Positions 36,783 through 49,571 are shown, numbered from the stretch's first letter. The stretch is DNA of 64,000 bases from Symbiodinium microadriaticum (GCA_001939145.1 LSRX01000366.1:205831-269830), one strand, 5' to 3'. The notes: generated by a model from the sequence alone, not told the origin. Numbers and translations are program-made.

Positions 36783-38870
36783 GTAAACACGCAGCCTTAG
36801 GGTTTAGGGTTTAGGGGTTTAGAGTTCAGGGACAGAAAGGAGGCAGTTGCACTTGCCACATAATGTCGCACGAACCCCGAAGAAAGTTAAAGGTTGCCCT
36901 AATGTTCAGGTATCTATAATTTATAATCATTGTCATAGTATCCTCTAGCCTAGTGAGCAAGTTGCCTACTATTATTATTATGTCGGCTTACCTTTCCAGT
37001 ATCCCCCCAAAAAAATAAGCCGAAGGCTAAGTAGGTACATGGATCCTCACGGCGGCATGCCCAGCACTAGGCCGAAACTCCCCAAGAATGTTATTATAGA
37101 CAAGCTGCAAGAGAATGCTACTACCGACACCCTAAACCCTAAGCCTAAACCGATTGTTACAGCAAACCTTCGACTTCTGCAGTACTTCGAGGTGCTGCAG
37201 TCTGGGGTAACCTGAACCGGCTCCCTGCTAGGAAGGCAAACAAGATCTAGTCTTCGTCCGGGCTGCCTGCAGTATATGCGGAAACCCAAAGTTTAAACCC
37301 CACGTTCCGCAACATTAACCCCCCGACTCCGACCGAAGCCCGGAAACCGGAAATCACTGAACCTCAACACTTCCCATTTTATTGAAACCCTACATGCCTA
37401 ATCCTTCACAAGCTGAACCATTGGCCATAGGCCCAGAACTACCTTCGATGAAGCCCGTCTGCTAGAGTTTTTAAGTTCTATTATTCCAACTTTCGTGCTG
37501 CGAGTTCTTAAGCGAGATTGCCGACTTGAGGTGTATGATATTGTATGGGCTTTTCGGCTAAGGCTCACTATACCCAAGACTTGATCATACTAGAGAATGT
37601 GGACACGATGGCTTTTTGCACGGGCTGCTGAGGGTTTAGAGTTTTGACCGTCTCTTCTAGTCAATGCTCAGCACCCTAAACCCTAAACCCCTAAACCCTA
37701 AATCCCTAAACCCTAAACCCTGAAACCCTAAACCCTAAACCCTAAACCCTAAACCCCCAAACCCTAAAGCCCGAATTAAACCCAAACCCATCAGTCCCAG
37801 ATAAGGCTTAGGATTTGCTACTCTCAGACACCCTGAGCTTGAAATCCGAAGCCCCCAGGCCCTAGGGTTTTAGGGTTTAGGGTTTTAGGGTTTAGGGGTT
37901 TAGGGTTTAGGGGTTTAGGGTTTAGGGTTTAGGGTTTTAGGGTTTAGGGATTTAGGGTTTAGGGGTTTAGGGTTTAGGGTGCTGAGCATTGACTAGAAGA
38001 GACGGTCAAAACTCTAAACCCTCAGCAGCCCGTGCAAAAAGCCATCGTGTCCACATTCTCTAGTATGATCAAGTCTTGGGTATAGTGAGCCTTAGCCGAA
38101 AAGCCCATACAATATCATACACCTCAAGTCGGCAATCTCGCTTAAGAACTCGCAGCACGAAAGTTGGAATAATAGAACTTAAAAACTCTAGCAGACGGGC
38201 TTCATCGAAGGTAGTTCTGGGCCTATGGCCAATGGTTCAGCTTGTGAAGGATTAGGCATGTAGGGTTTCAATAAAATGGGAAGTGTTGAGGTTCAGTGAT
38301 TTCCGGTTTCCGGGCTTCGGTCGGAGTCGGGGGGTTAATGTTGCGGAACGTGGGGTTTAAACTTTGGGTTTCCGCATATACTGCAGGCAGCCCGGACGAA
38401 GACTAGATCTTGTTTGCCTTCCTAGCAGGGAGCCGGTTCAGGTTACCCCAGACTGCAGCACCTCGAAGTACTGCAGAAGTCGAAGGTTTGCTGTAACAAT
38501 CGGTTTAGGCTTAGGGTTTAGGGTGTCGGTAGTAGCATTCTCTTGCAGCTTGTCTATAATAACATTCTTGGGGAGTTTCGGCCTAGTGCTGGGCATGCCG
38601 CCGTGAGGATCCATGTACCTACTTAGCCTTCGGCTTATTTTTTTGGGGGGATACTGGAAAGGTAAGCCGACATAATAATAATAGTAGGCAACTTGCTCAC
38701 TAGGCTAGAGGATACTATGACAATGATTATAAATTATAGATACCTGAACATTAGGGCAACCTTTAACTTTCTTCGGGGTTCGTGCGACATTATGTGGCAA
38801 GTGCAACTGCCTCCTTTCTGTCCCTGAACTCTAAACCCCTAAACCCTAAACCCTAAGGCTGCGTGTTTAN
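36783..38870. repeat. Large inverted duplication (~940-bp arms)
   Basis: The left arm (36783 to ~37720) is the reverse complement of the right arm (~37932 to 38869), with no differences noticed over the unique part. The spacer is about 200 bp of opposed telomere-type repeats and unique bases. An 80-codon frame appears in both arms as a consequence. The right arm ends at a single N (38870) followed by a trinucleotide repeat. Confidence 0.92.
37673..37980. repeat. Convergent telomere-type arrays at the centre of the large inverted duplication
   Basis: CCCTAAA units (37673-37768), about 95 bp of other sequence, then TTTAGGG units (37863-37980). These arrays are the inner ends of the inverted duplication and its loop. 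Confidence 0.85.
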
Positions 38871-39065
38871 ACTACTACTACTACTACCACCACCACTCAT
38901 GCTACTGCTGCAACTGCTGCTACTGCTGCTACTGCTACTGCTACTACTTTTACTCCTACTGCTAGGCTCGACTACTGCTACTGCTGCTACTGCTACTGCA
39001 ACTAATGCTACTAATGGGACGTATCTAATGCAACTACTCCTATAGCTACTACTGCCGCTACCACT
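38871..39065. repeat. (CTA/CTG)n trinucleotide repeat
   Basis: Imperfect ctactgctg-type array beginning at the base after a single N and ending near 39065. Confidence 0.92.
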
Positions 39066-39794
39066 ACCACAAGTCTGACAACGCCTGGCTTGACTGTGAG
39101 CCTGGCGCGTCGTGGTAACGCGACCGACCTGTGTTTCATGATATGGGATTTCGGGTCGGTCGACTTTCTTGGTCGGGCCCCTCTGCTCGATATGCTAGGT
39201 CACTCCATAGAAACTCCCCTCCAGACCCCGCCGCCCTCCCCCCGCCCCCACATCTATTGCAACCACGCAGGACCCTCAATTTGGGCAAAGGCTGTCGGAG
39301 ATGTTAAAGTTTAATGCCAGATCGAGGGTTTAGATCACCCGAGGCACTAGGTGGCAGTAGAGGCCCCTCAAATTCAGAAAGCAAGTTCTGATGTCATCGA
39401 GATGAAGCACTGCTGTCCTGGACATGGCACAAGTCTTCCTGTTTGCAACGTCCAAAGGCCAAAACCCAAAACCCCTAGCCCTAAAATTTTAAACTCCGAC
39501 TAAACTTTAAGGCCCTAACACTCCCAAGCCCTAACCCCCGACCGCACCCTAAATCCCTGAACCCTCTCAAAAGACCTGGTCTGTCAAGGCCCCCGACTTC
39601 TGCCTCCCTCAACAAAGCTATTGAGTTTCGGGGCTGTGGAGAATCGGGCCAAAAAATTTGCGTCCTACTGTTCTGGGTCCATATTTCGTTCGCTTGTTCC
39701 CTGAGCGCCCCGACGGGCTTAGACGTGAGGCATTTGGGAGTTCAAGCCTTCTGGATTTGACCCCGGTAGCCCGAAACCCGAATAAACCGTCAAC

Positions 39795-39955
39795 CCTTAA
39801 ACCCTAAATCCTTTAAACCCCAAACCCTTCACACCCTAAACCCTTTAAGCCTTTAACCCTTTAAACCCTAAAACCTTTAAGCCCTAAAAGACCTTCAAGC
39901 CCTAAACCCTGTAAGCCCTAAACCGCTTAAACCCTAGACCCTAAAGTCGAGAACT
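39795..39955. repeat. Variant telomere-type array (CCCTTTAAA)
   Basis: Mixture of CCCTAAA and a longer CCCTTTAA unit. Confidence 0.75.
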
Positions 39956-40031
39956 AAAGCCCTTCCGAACTGCAGGAGCTTCATCCGATCTCCAAACCTT
40001 CTTAGCCCAACGCTTCAGGGCGCTTCAGGCT

Positions 40032-40170
40032 TCCCAGAGACTCCAATATCCCATAATTGAGGAATATATACCTTAAATATCCCATAATTGAGGAATATAT
40101 ACCTTAAATTATAATGGGAACCCTAATAAGATTTAAGGTATTTTCCTTACTTAACGGATATTGTAATGTC
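40032..40170. mobile_element. Hairpin element, family H4, degraded
   Basis: The left arm is intact with a tandem copy of its inner part; the right tip is lost after GGATATTG. Confidence 0.75.
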
Positions 40171-40538
40171 AGGCTTCGAAACCTGCAACTCCAACATCAT
40201 GCCTGCTCAAGCCTGAAGATAGCATCATCACACAACATCGTAGTTGTAAAGCTCATGCATCAAAAAACGCTCAAGCTTTCAAAGGATAATCATAGGGGGA
40301 GGAAAAGCTTGGTCACTGCAAAGTTTATCTACTGAGCTACGCTAGCCATGATGCAGCAGAGTGATTCAATCCTTCCGGAAGAGCTCTAATCCCCTAAACC
40401 CTGAACCCTAAACCCTAGACCGTCCCCCAATCCTCTATAGTCCCCTAACTGTTCAGAGAGCACTCTTTGTCGAGCTCGCCTGTCTGGTTCCTTTTTCTCC
40501 GTGTCCGGCTCTGCTCGATGTACATCTTCATGGCCTGC

Positions 40539-40647
40539 TACCCTAGGGCTCCAGTTACCTAAATAATGGGTTACTAACCATATATATATATATATATATT
40601 ATGTACCCCAGTAACCTACTATTTAGGTAACTGGAGCCCTAGGGCTA
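40539..40647. mobile_element. Hairpin element, family H2
   Basis: H2 arms begin TACCCTAGGGCTCCAGTTAC and end with the complement; this copy has a (TA)n loop. Confidence 0.88.
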
Positions 40648-40718
40648 GGAAGAAACAATCTATGGGCAACGACGCCCAACCTTATTACTCGAAACCCTCA
40701 ACCTTTAGCTCTAAAGCC

Positions 40719-40812
40719 TACCCATAGGCTCCTTAGTAGTTCCTTTTTGGGCTTACCTTATAGGATTCTAAATATAAACCCCAAAAAGGAACTACTTAGG
40801 AGCCTATGGGTA
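40719..40812. mobile_element. Hairpin element, family H1
   Basis: Near-perfect copy with both TA tips. Confidence 0.88.
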
Positions 40813-40946
40813 TGCTTCAAGCTTCAAATTCCGGTTTAGGTGCGTGGAGTGGCTCTAAGTCAGGATCCCTACGAAGAGCTTCGTGTTCAGAAGCAGTGTA
40901 TTGGCATTAGGGTCCGGAAATGCCGTCCTGGGTTTTGGTCCCAAAA

Positions 40947-41061
40947 TACCCAGAGACTCCAATATCCCTTAATTAAGGAATATATTACCTTAAATCTTAT
41001 TAGGGTTCTTATTAGAATTTGAGGTATATCCTGAATTAAGGGATATCGGAGTCTCTGGGTA
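40947..41061. mobile_element. Hairpin element, family H4
   Basis: Complete element with TACCCAGAGACTCC and GGAGTCTCTGGGTA tips. Confidence 0.9.
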
Positions 41062-41583
41062 CCCCGAATGTCATAAGCCGTACAGGTAGTGTCCAGCGGT
41101 TTAGGGCTCTGGCTAAGCGAAAACAGCAAAACCTAATGCTCAAATCCTGAATCCTTTACCCAAGCCGTCTTTAACTCTTCAACCCTACCCTTGAACAAGC
41201 CCCATCCCCAGTTCACAAATGCTACACACTAAACCCTACACCCCAAACCCCTAAACCCAAAACCCCTAAACCCTAAATCCCCGAATGACTCAACTACCAG
41301 CTGCATACCCCTATCACAAAAGACCCCCCTAAATCTAGGAAAGCTCAGGCAGGATGCCGAAGACGGAAAAGTCGAAACGAAAGAGCACAAAAGCACAAAG
41401 CCCAGACCCAACACCATAAAGCATGCACCCCGAAACCCTCAACCGGAGAAACTTTGAGCTTTAAAAGATGCAGGCCTTTGGCAACGCTTCACTTTATACT
41501 ACTATGTGATAATCAACAGCATTTGCGGCTGGATCATGGGTGACAGAGTGAGTGTAGAGCCATGCTACAAAACATACTGTCTC

Positions 41584-41587
<4 letters not shown>

Positions 41588-41673
<86 letters not shown>

Positions 41674-41700
41674 GAGACAGAGAGAGAGAGAGAGAGAGAA
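41588..41700. repeat. (GA)n(CAGA)n(GA)n compound microsatellite
   Basis: About 13 CAGA units flanked on both sides by GA runs. Confidence 0.94.
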
Positions 41701-43504
41701 AACAACAAAAAATACAGGAGAGCGTTTCCATTGTACACTAGCAGTGGCCTCGCGGTGGGCGGCGCTGACTTGCCAACCTCGACAAAGCATCACGAAAGTT
41801 CAAAAACTCAGACAAGCCAGGCACTGAACAATACTTTTGATTTACAGCCCTAAACCCTAAACCCGGATTTAGGGGGCCTTAGCAGCCGACGTGAAAGGCC
41901 TGGACAACCCAACCCGTAAGCAGCTCACGCTCAATCCGTCACTCCATCTTCAACTAGGACTCATTGCCTGGCGAGAAAAGAGGAGACGAGCTCCCAGAGA
42001 CTGCGACTTCCATCTGCTCTGGTTGGCCCTTTAAAGCCTCTGAAAAATATTCGTAAATAGGGTCCTCTTAAGCCCAATAAGGGAAAATATAAAATATCCC
42101 AAAGGCCTAACTAGTTCTTGTTATCAAGCCTGCACACTTGATCCTCTCACGACAACGGCCCACACAGCATCAACTGTCACTCCCTGACCTTTAAACGCAC
42201 TTGACCCCAGAAAGTCACAAACCACCCCCATAACCCCTAATCTCATGTCTGATCCCTTAAGCCCGTAATGAAGCCCCATACCCCTGACGCTAAACCCCAT
42301 AGAACTCTTAGAGACGGCCTATAGACCCCCACAACAGGAACCCTGCAAAGGACCACAAGCCCAACACGCCAGCCCCGGAAACTTTCACCCAAAAGCTTAC
42401 CTGTCCAGTATCCTCAGGGGAACTATAAGGGTTAACCTTGGGGATAAAATGTAAGCCCTCATACCCCAAACATGTTAAAGGTTACTTACTCTCCTGCGAA
42501 GAAAGCTGTTTAAGCAACGCCCGGAGCTTTAAACAAAAAATCATCGCTACCTGGGCAAACACATAGGTGCCTTCTTGAGGACAGCATGGCATCGGTGTAT
42601 GTATTATACTAAAACCTACAAAAACCACTATGAGAAACTCAGAGAAAATAGAATTATTGTTCAAGCTTTCCAGAGTAAATCGGGCTTGGAAAAAATATGT
42701 ATGATTCGGGAGATAACCCTAAAGCTTCAAGTACCGTCGTACAGCCCAACTAAAAGACTCTAGGTCCACGGTAAGAGCTTTGGAACAAGGTCTAAGGCTT
42801 TAGGTTTAGGAATGTAGGCTTTAGGGTTAAGGGTTTCGGGACTTATGGGGGTTTAGAGCCGGGTTGAAGGCTTGGAGGGGTTTAAAATCACTCATAACAC
42901 TGCTTGCTTATTCCTCCAGTCCCCTACTTAGACTAGCAGCCAAAGGAGGCGTAGATGTCCTCCACCACTTCGACCTTGGAAGTAACTGTTTAGGAATTGG
43001 GTTGGTTGGAGTCTTGGCCCAGGTTCAAGGTTATACCATGGAGACAGTCGCAAGTTGCACCATGTGGCGCTACCTGCGGCTTTCGGAATCGGTTCTCATT
43101 GTTGAGACGATCGTGATGGCTACGACCGCCAAGATGACGATGTTGAGGGTGACAATGATCATGAGGGTGATGGCGATCCCGGAAGGTCCAAGTAGTCCTT
43201 GTAATTCCGTAGTCAGGAGTACCGTCGGGGATAGCAGTGATGATGATGACCACGATGATGATCAGATATCAGCATTTATGGAACCTAATTCCGGCAACAG
43301 TTGGTTGAGGCTTCCGAGACTTACTTGCCGAGTTTCCCGGCGCCCAGAGATGCTGGAGATGCCAACCATGGTAGGATTCAGCAACTATAGGTTTAGGGTT
43401 TAGGATAATAACATGGACATACAGATGTACATACGTAGCAAGACACGCAAGCAAAAGGGGCTAAACACTGCCCACTCGACGATCAGGAGCAGTTGTGGTA
43501 ATGT

Positions 43505-43613
43505 AGCGGCCTTAATAGTTAGAATAGGGTTTTGGGGGGTTCCTTATCATAATCATAGTATATTATACCCCCCCAAAATCCCTATTCTAATTATTGAGGC
43601 CTCCATACTACTG
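43505..43613. mobile_element. Hairpin-like element, family H8
   Basis: GGCCTTAATAGTTAGAATAGG / CCTATTCTAATTATTGAGGCC arms (about 20 bases each). Confidence 0.78.
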
Positions 43614-43630
43614 CTCAAGCAATCTCAGTC

Positions 43631-43713
43631 GCTCCAGCCACCTAGATAATGGGATAATGACCTTCAGATTATATGGCTGGTAACCTACTATATAGGTAGC
43701 TGGAGCCCTAGGG
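43631..43713. mobile_element. Hairpin element, family H2, diverged
   Basis: GCTCCAGCCACCTA / TAGGTAGCTGGAGC arms. Confidence 0.78.
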
Positions 43714-44271
43714 AATCTGAGTGGCAAGCTGGATTCTCGACCAAGCTCTCATAGCGAACGTGAACCAGGGACTGGCAGGGCATCGGAGCTGTTTTCTGTT
43801 ACCAGTCCCGTCAGCTCAAGATAGCTTCCATCCCTGGGTGCTTCGAGTTTTGGGCCGAAGTCCTATAGAGTGACCCATCGATGCGATGTAAACTCTCTTC
43901 TCAGGATCTTTGCAGAGAAGATGCTGCTACATAACACACCCGATTGCAACACCTTCCGAAGCTCCAACAACTTAGAGTAACCCATAAACCCTAAAGCCCG
44001 GTGTTTCGGGTTTAGGGTTTAGGTTCCCCTAAACCCTAAACCCCTACACGCCCTGTACCCTAAACCCTAAACCCTAAATAAAGCCTGAAGCCCTCAACCC
44101 AATCCTTCCACCCCTGAACCCCCAAATCCGACCTCGAGCTTGAGCCGCAAGAGACCAGGAAACCCTTCTTCGGGCCTTCTTAAAGGGTTTCGGGCTCTAT
44201 TACAGGGATCTATAAGGGGTTTAGGGTTTAGGGCTCCTTTAAAGCCGAACCCTTCGGCACTATAGGCTTCG

Positions 44272-44376
44272 ATATGAGTAGTTCTCTAAATTGGGGTCCC
44301 GTCTTGGGGTCCCTTTTATATGCCGTACTATATTGCGGACCTAAAAGGGACCCTAATTTAGAGAATTACCCCTATA
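44272..44376. mobile_element. Hairpin element, family H5
   Basis: ATGAGTAGTTCTCTAAATT / AATTTAGAGAATTAC arms. Confidence 0.84.
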
Positions 44377-44887
44377 AGCATAGCCAGACTTTGGCAGTAT
44401 GCTCATATGTGGTGGGAGTATGTTGCCAGTCTATACTATGTTGTCGAGGGTGTTGAAGAAAGAATGACGTTACGAAGTTTTCCTCGAAGTCTACTACATT
44501 ATGTGTGTCTGTGTGTCTGTGTTGAAGGAAGGATGCGATTAGCTACCGCAGCTAGATCGATCTACAAAACCCCAGAAAACCCGTGCAATCCCAGCAACCT
44601 GCTGGAGACCGGCACGTTTGATACGGCAAACACATCAACACAAAATATAACATATACAGCTTTTGAAGTGCTCGATCATAACACGCAACACACAAACGCA
44701 CCCATTCAGAAAAAAACGAGCTCCAAACCCTTGAAGCATAGATCCTAACACGATTGAACACTGCAAAACAAAAATACATCATCGCGCTCTACCGGCATGG
44801 GAGATCCAGACTACTTTTGAAGGCCACCCCCCCTCAACCAGAAGGGCCCGTAATTTTCAGAAAAGCCCATACCCGAAGCGCCCTGAA

Positions 44888-44997
44888 CCCAGAGAACCCA
44901 ATACCCCTTAATTAAGGAATATACCTTAAATGATAAGATCAAGGCCCCTACAATTTGAGGCATATTCCTCAATTAAGGGGTATAGGGTTCTCTGGGA
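44888..44997. mobile_element. Hairpin element, family H4
   Basis: CCCAGAGAACCCAATACCCC arms and complement. Confidence 0.87.
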
Positions 44998-45115
44998 ACC
45001 TTGAACCCCGAAGACCCCGAACCGGTAAACCCAGCAGCGGGCCGCATCGCCTCGCACTGAGTGTCTTTGAGTGCTTCCCGGGCCCTGTCCGTGGCCAGGG
45101 CTTTTGGGCTTAGGG

Positions 45116-45121
45116 CATACC

Positions 45122-45152
<31 letters not shown>

Positions 45153-45220
45153 ACCAAAAAAAAAAAAGTAGGTAAAATCATGGCCGAATACCTATGAAAA
45201 GGCTAGTATTCTACTACATC
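45116..45220. mobile_element. Family H9 repeat with expanded poly-C and poly-A
   Basis: The normal six-C tract is about 28 C here (45125-45152) and is followed by about 12 A; the rest (gtaggtaaaatcatggccga) matches the family. Confidence 0.75.
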
Positions 45221-45674
45221 CTTGTGGGGTTCAGGGTTGGGCTTCAGCGGGTTTTGGGGGACTCGGCTCTGGAGATGTGAGGACTATGGGCTCTGGAAGT
45301 TGATTCTTTGGTGCTAGGTCCGTTATAGATTGTCAAGCTTTAGGGATTAATGCTTCTAGACGGGGTTTAGGGTTTAGGGTTTAGGGGTTTAGGGGATTAA
45401 TGCTTCCAGACCCTGATGATCTCTTGTTTGAACTTTCGTCCAGGTGTGGAAAGCAAGCCCGCGCACCAACAAGGTGTCATTGAGCAAAAAGCGGTGCGGC
45501 GCGCCGCGACCCGAACTTGGTTGCAGGCTGTATTCATATCGGCAGCCTAACCCTAAACCCTAAACCCTAAACCCCAAACCCCTAAACCCTAAACCGTAAG
45601 AAGCCAAATTGTCCCACCCTAAACGGGGACAAAAGGGAGACCCCGAAGTGCCCTTAAGGGGTGTTGGAGACTCT

Positions 45675-45770
45675 GGGTTCAGGGTTTAGGGTCTATAGGG
45701 CTTAGGGTTTAGCATTTAGGGTTTAGGGTTTATAGGGTTTAGGGTTTACAGGGTTTATAGGGTTTACAGT
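45675..45770. repeat. Telomere-type repeat block (TTTAGGG/TTATAGGG)
   Basis: TTTAGGG with TTTATAGGG and TTTACAGGG variants. Confidence 0.75.
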
Positions 45771-46639
45771 TTTCACCAAGGAGCCCGTAAGAACCGGACG
45801 GTACCGGAAGAACAAACTACACCACGCAGGAAGCAACATGTGGGCAGTGCTCTAAATGAGGGTCCCTGTTTGGACCTCTTCTACTTAGGTCCCAGACCCT
45901 CCCCATGTTGCCCAAAAGTCCGATGGAGTGACTCCGAATTCAGAAACCCCCTAAAACATAAAACAAAAACTAGTCGTAGCACTGCAAAGCCCAGCTTTCT
46001 TTGCCAGGGCGCTATGTAATCAAGAAAAGAGCTCGAAGACAGAGGGGCCTGAGCAGCCTCCCGTTAGTGTTTGAGCCTGTGCACTAGCGAGCTATAAGAG
46101 CCTCTGTCAAACAGACGTCTCTCAACCACAAAGATACAAGTGAGCCCAAGGCTGTACTGATGGCTCTTGGAAACAATGACCACATGTACTAGAGCAGGAT
46201 TTGACCCGAAGAAGAGGGTACAGTAAAGCCTATTCCTGGCGCCAGCCTCTGCAGCGCGTCGAACAGGTACGTCAGGACCCCTTTGCCCACCTCTGTTCTG
46301 TTCTTCAATTGCTGAGGGCTTCGCTTGACTTGCTTTCGCATCCGGATTTTTTTAACAGGATAGGCTGTGCCTGTTTGAGCTTTAGTGTCGAGGCTGTCCT
46401 GAAATCGAATCCTGGACCCTGAACCTAAACCCTAAACCCTAAAACCCTAAACCCTAACCCTAATGCCTCAGTTGCAAGGGGCCGGGGAGGCTGTGGTGTG
46501 TAACACCATGGCTGGTGTAAAACCGACTACGTTCCGTAGTTAAGGGGCATTGGACTCTCTGGGTTTCAGTATGGTATCGACTGTGCCTGGAGGCTCCTAC
46601 GGACGAGAACGCACCACCACGTAGTTTGAGGTTATGCAA

Positions 46640-46743
46640 CCCTAGGGCTCCAGTTACCTCTATATATATATATTACAATAGATTATTGGGGTACATAATA
46701 TATGGTTAGTAACCCACTATTTAGGTAACTGGAGCCCTAGGGC
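46640..46743. mobile_element. Hairpin element, family H2
   Basis: CCCTAGGGCTCCAG arms, with the loop orientation opposite to the copy at 40539. Confidence 0.87.
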
Positions 46744-47084
46744 AAGGCAACGGAGGTGGCAGGAGGAACAAGTCAGTCAAGCCAGCTTTCGAGCGGAAGA
46801 TTCCTTTTTTAAGGGTTCCATTACTAAAGGATAGTGGGTTCTTTTCAGGATTCAGTGAGGATTACTTTCTAAGATGGGGCATTTAAGAGATCTAATCCGA
46901 AACATGTTCATCTTCATCTTAGTCAGCATTAGGATTATCATCACACTCTACCCTAGGGGACTTCCATGCTTTTGCTGGGTCAAGCTCAAACTTTGAGAGG
47001 CTCAAAAAGTAAGAATCGACAACTGTACCAATCTCACTTGTAACTCCAGCTTGACCTTTAAGGCTACAGATATGGGTTTAAATA

Positions 47085-47151
47085 CCCCGAGTTTATAAGT
47101 ATAGCTAGGGGACTTATAACCCCACCTATAACTACCCATGAACCTCCAAGA
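47085..47151. mobile_element. Family H6 remnant (right half)
   Basis: gacttataaccccacctataactacccatgaacctccaag segment only; the left arm is not recognisable. Confidence 0.7.
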
Positions 47152-47951
47152 AAGGTCAAAGGTTACCTACTCTACTGCTGCAAAGGGTTCTGCAATTCGC
47201 AGGCGGTTGACATGCTGAGGGAGGTCCCGTGGTTCAGGGTTTAAAGTGTCGAGAGCTGTTCCGTAGGACCTTCATGGTTAGACTAGGGGGGTTTAGGGTT
47301 TAGAGGTGTAGGGATTTAGGGCTGATTTAGGGTTTAGAGCTGTAGGGGTTTGGGGGTTTAGGGTTTCAGGGTTTAGGGTTCTAGGTGTCAGGTAAAAATG
47401 ATTGCATAGAGACTAGGGGATGGGATATAGGGGGATATCAATACTGATTAATTACACTTTTCATGCCCCAAGCCGCTATATTAACTGCAGATCTCCGACA
47501 TCTTGAAAGCGGAATGGACCTCCTCCTTGTTGGGGGAGTTGGCCAAAAAAACCTGCAGCATTGCGCTTGAAGTATGCGGCTTTTCATCATCTCCACTCAG
47601 AGCAGCAAGCCAGACCCCGAGCAGCCAGATCTCGAGCCCTGTAGCCTACCCAACAAGCCAATCCCACCACCCCCGTGCTGTTCGGGTGATCCCTCGGAAG
47701 ATGACAGGTGCATCTGTACTGTCTGTATGAATCCTGAAACACATCTCGAAACCTGCCAGTGCACACGGGGGTGCCGTTTGCCTGCTCTTCGTGCTGAACA
47801 GCTCAACTACTGAAACTGTTATCTTATCGAGAAGATCCGCCTAAACACTAAACCCTAAACCCAGTGTTATCCTATCGGGGAGATCCACAATACTCACGAC
47901 GTGAGGAGCGGAGAAGTCCGAACCGCCGGTGTGCCAAGTGAGGGCCTCTGC

Positions 47952-48075
47952 CTTTTGGGTTTAGGGTTTTGGGTTTTAGGGTTTAGGGTTTAGGGTTTTA
48001 AGGCTTTAGGGTTTTAGGGTCTAGGGTTTTAGGGTTTAGGGTTTTAGGGTTTTAGGGTTTTTGGGTTTAGGGTTG
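47952..48075. repeat. Telomere-type repeat block (TTTTAGGG variant)
   Basis: Dominated by TTTTAGGG and TTTAGGG, ending close to a hairpin-element array at 48113. Confidence 0.8.
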
Positions 48076-48112
48076 GTTCCATGCCGGCCCGTAGGCTCTC
48101 AACACCAGGACC

Positions 48113-48482
48113 TACGGTTGATGATATAGATCCTGCATTGCCCATCCCTAACCTCCCAGGTAGCTACTATATAGCGCCCTAGGGGCTCTAGTACCCTATA
48201 TAATAGGTACCTGGGGGGTTAGGGCATCATAAGGAATATACCATAATTCCCATAGTTTAGGTTCCTCAAGGTAGTGCAGGATTTAGATCATCAAGAATAT
48301 ACCACAATTCCCATAGTTTAGGTTCCTTAAGGTAGTGCAGGATTTAGATCATCAAGAATATACCATAATTCCCATAGTTTAGGTTCCTTAAGGTAGTGCA
48401 GGATTTATATCATCAAGAATATACCATAACTCCCATAGTTTAGGTTCCTTAAGGTAATGCAGGATTCATATCCATCAACAGT
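48113..48482. mobile_element. Family H3 element expanded into a 61-bp minisatellite
   Basis: After the nested hairpin, four near-identical 61-bp units occupy 48234-48477, each holding ATACCATAATTCCCATAG-type sequence. They are a tandem expansion of the right half of H3. Confidence 0.88.
48146..48224. mobile_element. Hairpin element nested in a family H3 array
   Basis: CCCTAACCTCCCAGG...CCTGGGGGGTTAGGG palindrome interrupting the first H3 unit; related to but distinct from H2. Confidence 0.75.
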
Positions 48483-49571
48483 AGGAGTGATGACAGTCTG
48501 ACTAGTTTGAAAGCACTTATTTCGGACAGGAACCATGGAGTAAACCGTCCGCTCAAGGCTGGGCAGGGGGCGAAGGCAAGCTGCGTCTGGAAAACTGTTT
48601 GCAGCAAGCTAAACCCTTCACCCCAACACTACAACTTTGTGTGTTGGGAAACTTTCTGTGTTGGGAGTACCTCTATCGGTTTGAAATCTGAAGCCCTGAA
48701 CCCTGCACAGTTCTCGGGGAACCCCAACGTCCAAAACAAAAAAGCCCGCAACCCCAAACCCGAAAACGACACCGCCTCCAGCTGACTGCGCCGGAGGGAA
48801 CAGAGCGACCCAACCTCGGGGCAGCTTGAGCTTCTAACTGGTAGACCCAAGGTAGACCCAAAAGACGTAGAACAAAACAGTTCAGTGCTGACGGCTAGAC
48901 TCCAGGCCCAAAGGCTTACACACTAGAGGCCACCAGAACCATCCTTTGTTTTTTTTGTCTTAGCAAAACTTCTCCGGCCGATTTCAAGCGGAACCCTACA
49001 AAAAAGGAGCTCAACACTATTCAACACTCCACACCCCCTCCACTGAAGCGCCCCGAACCAGCAACCCTATGGATAGCTAAAGCCGGAGCGACGGGTATGT
49101 TTAGGGTTTAGGGGTTTCAAAGTTTAGGGGTTTAGGGTTTAAACCCGAAGGCATAAGGGGGGCTAAGGGGTGCGCCAAGGCTGGTACTCGGGAGGGAATA
49201 GTCTTCAGGGCAGAAACCCTGTAACGAAACAGCCTAAAGAGACACCAAACCGCACAAAAAAAAAGCCTAATCACGCTTGCAGTTATCGGTCTCAGCAGGG
49301 TTGGAATTGTCTCGGTGTACATAACCGCAACCCCGGATTGATTAACACAGCCAAGACCTTACAGACTGAAAACTTAGAACGCACAGAATGAACCGACAAG
49401 TACTAGCAACTCACCACCAAAAAAGGCTTCATGACATAACTAACTATATGACACAGCAATGACACGCTCAGACAAAAAGCATGATGCTGAGGTGATGGTA
49501 ATGATATAAAAATCATGGTGATGGTAATGTAATGACAACAATAATGATGGGAATCAACCCTAAACCCGACC

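Noticed and set aside
37047..37289. 80-codon frame that appears twice identically (also 38364-38606)
   Set aside because: Duplicate appearance is due to the inverted duplication, not conservation; it crosses telomere-like repeat and has no motif.
40261..40380. tRNA-like gtagctcagtaga on the minus strand
   Set aside because: No matching T-arm (GTTCRANNC) or acceptor stem could be found at the right distance.
41494..41853. Frames of 99-115 codons with long Ser/Leu/Cys/Val or Arg/Glu/Thr/Asp runs
   Set aside because: Translation of the GA/CAGA microsatellite on either strand.
42864..43403. 179-codon plus-strand open frame, the longest outside the duplicated gene
   Set aside because: No recognisable motif, and it includes a GATGAT-type simple stretch. 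Its codon use and upstream region give no support, so chance in a 64-kb six-frame search is more likely.
48234..48477. CRISPR-like array
   Set aside because: The 61-bp units are contiguous copies of half a hairpin element and contain no variable spacers.
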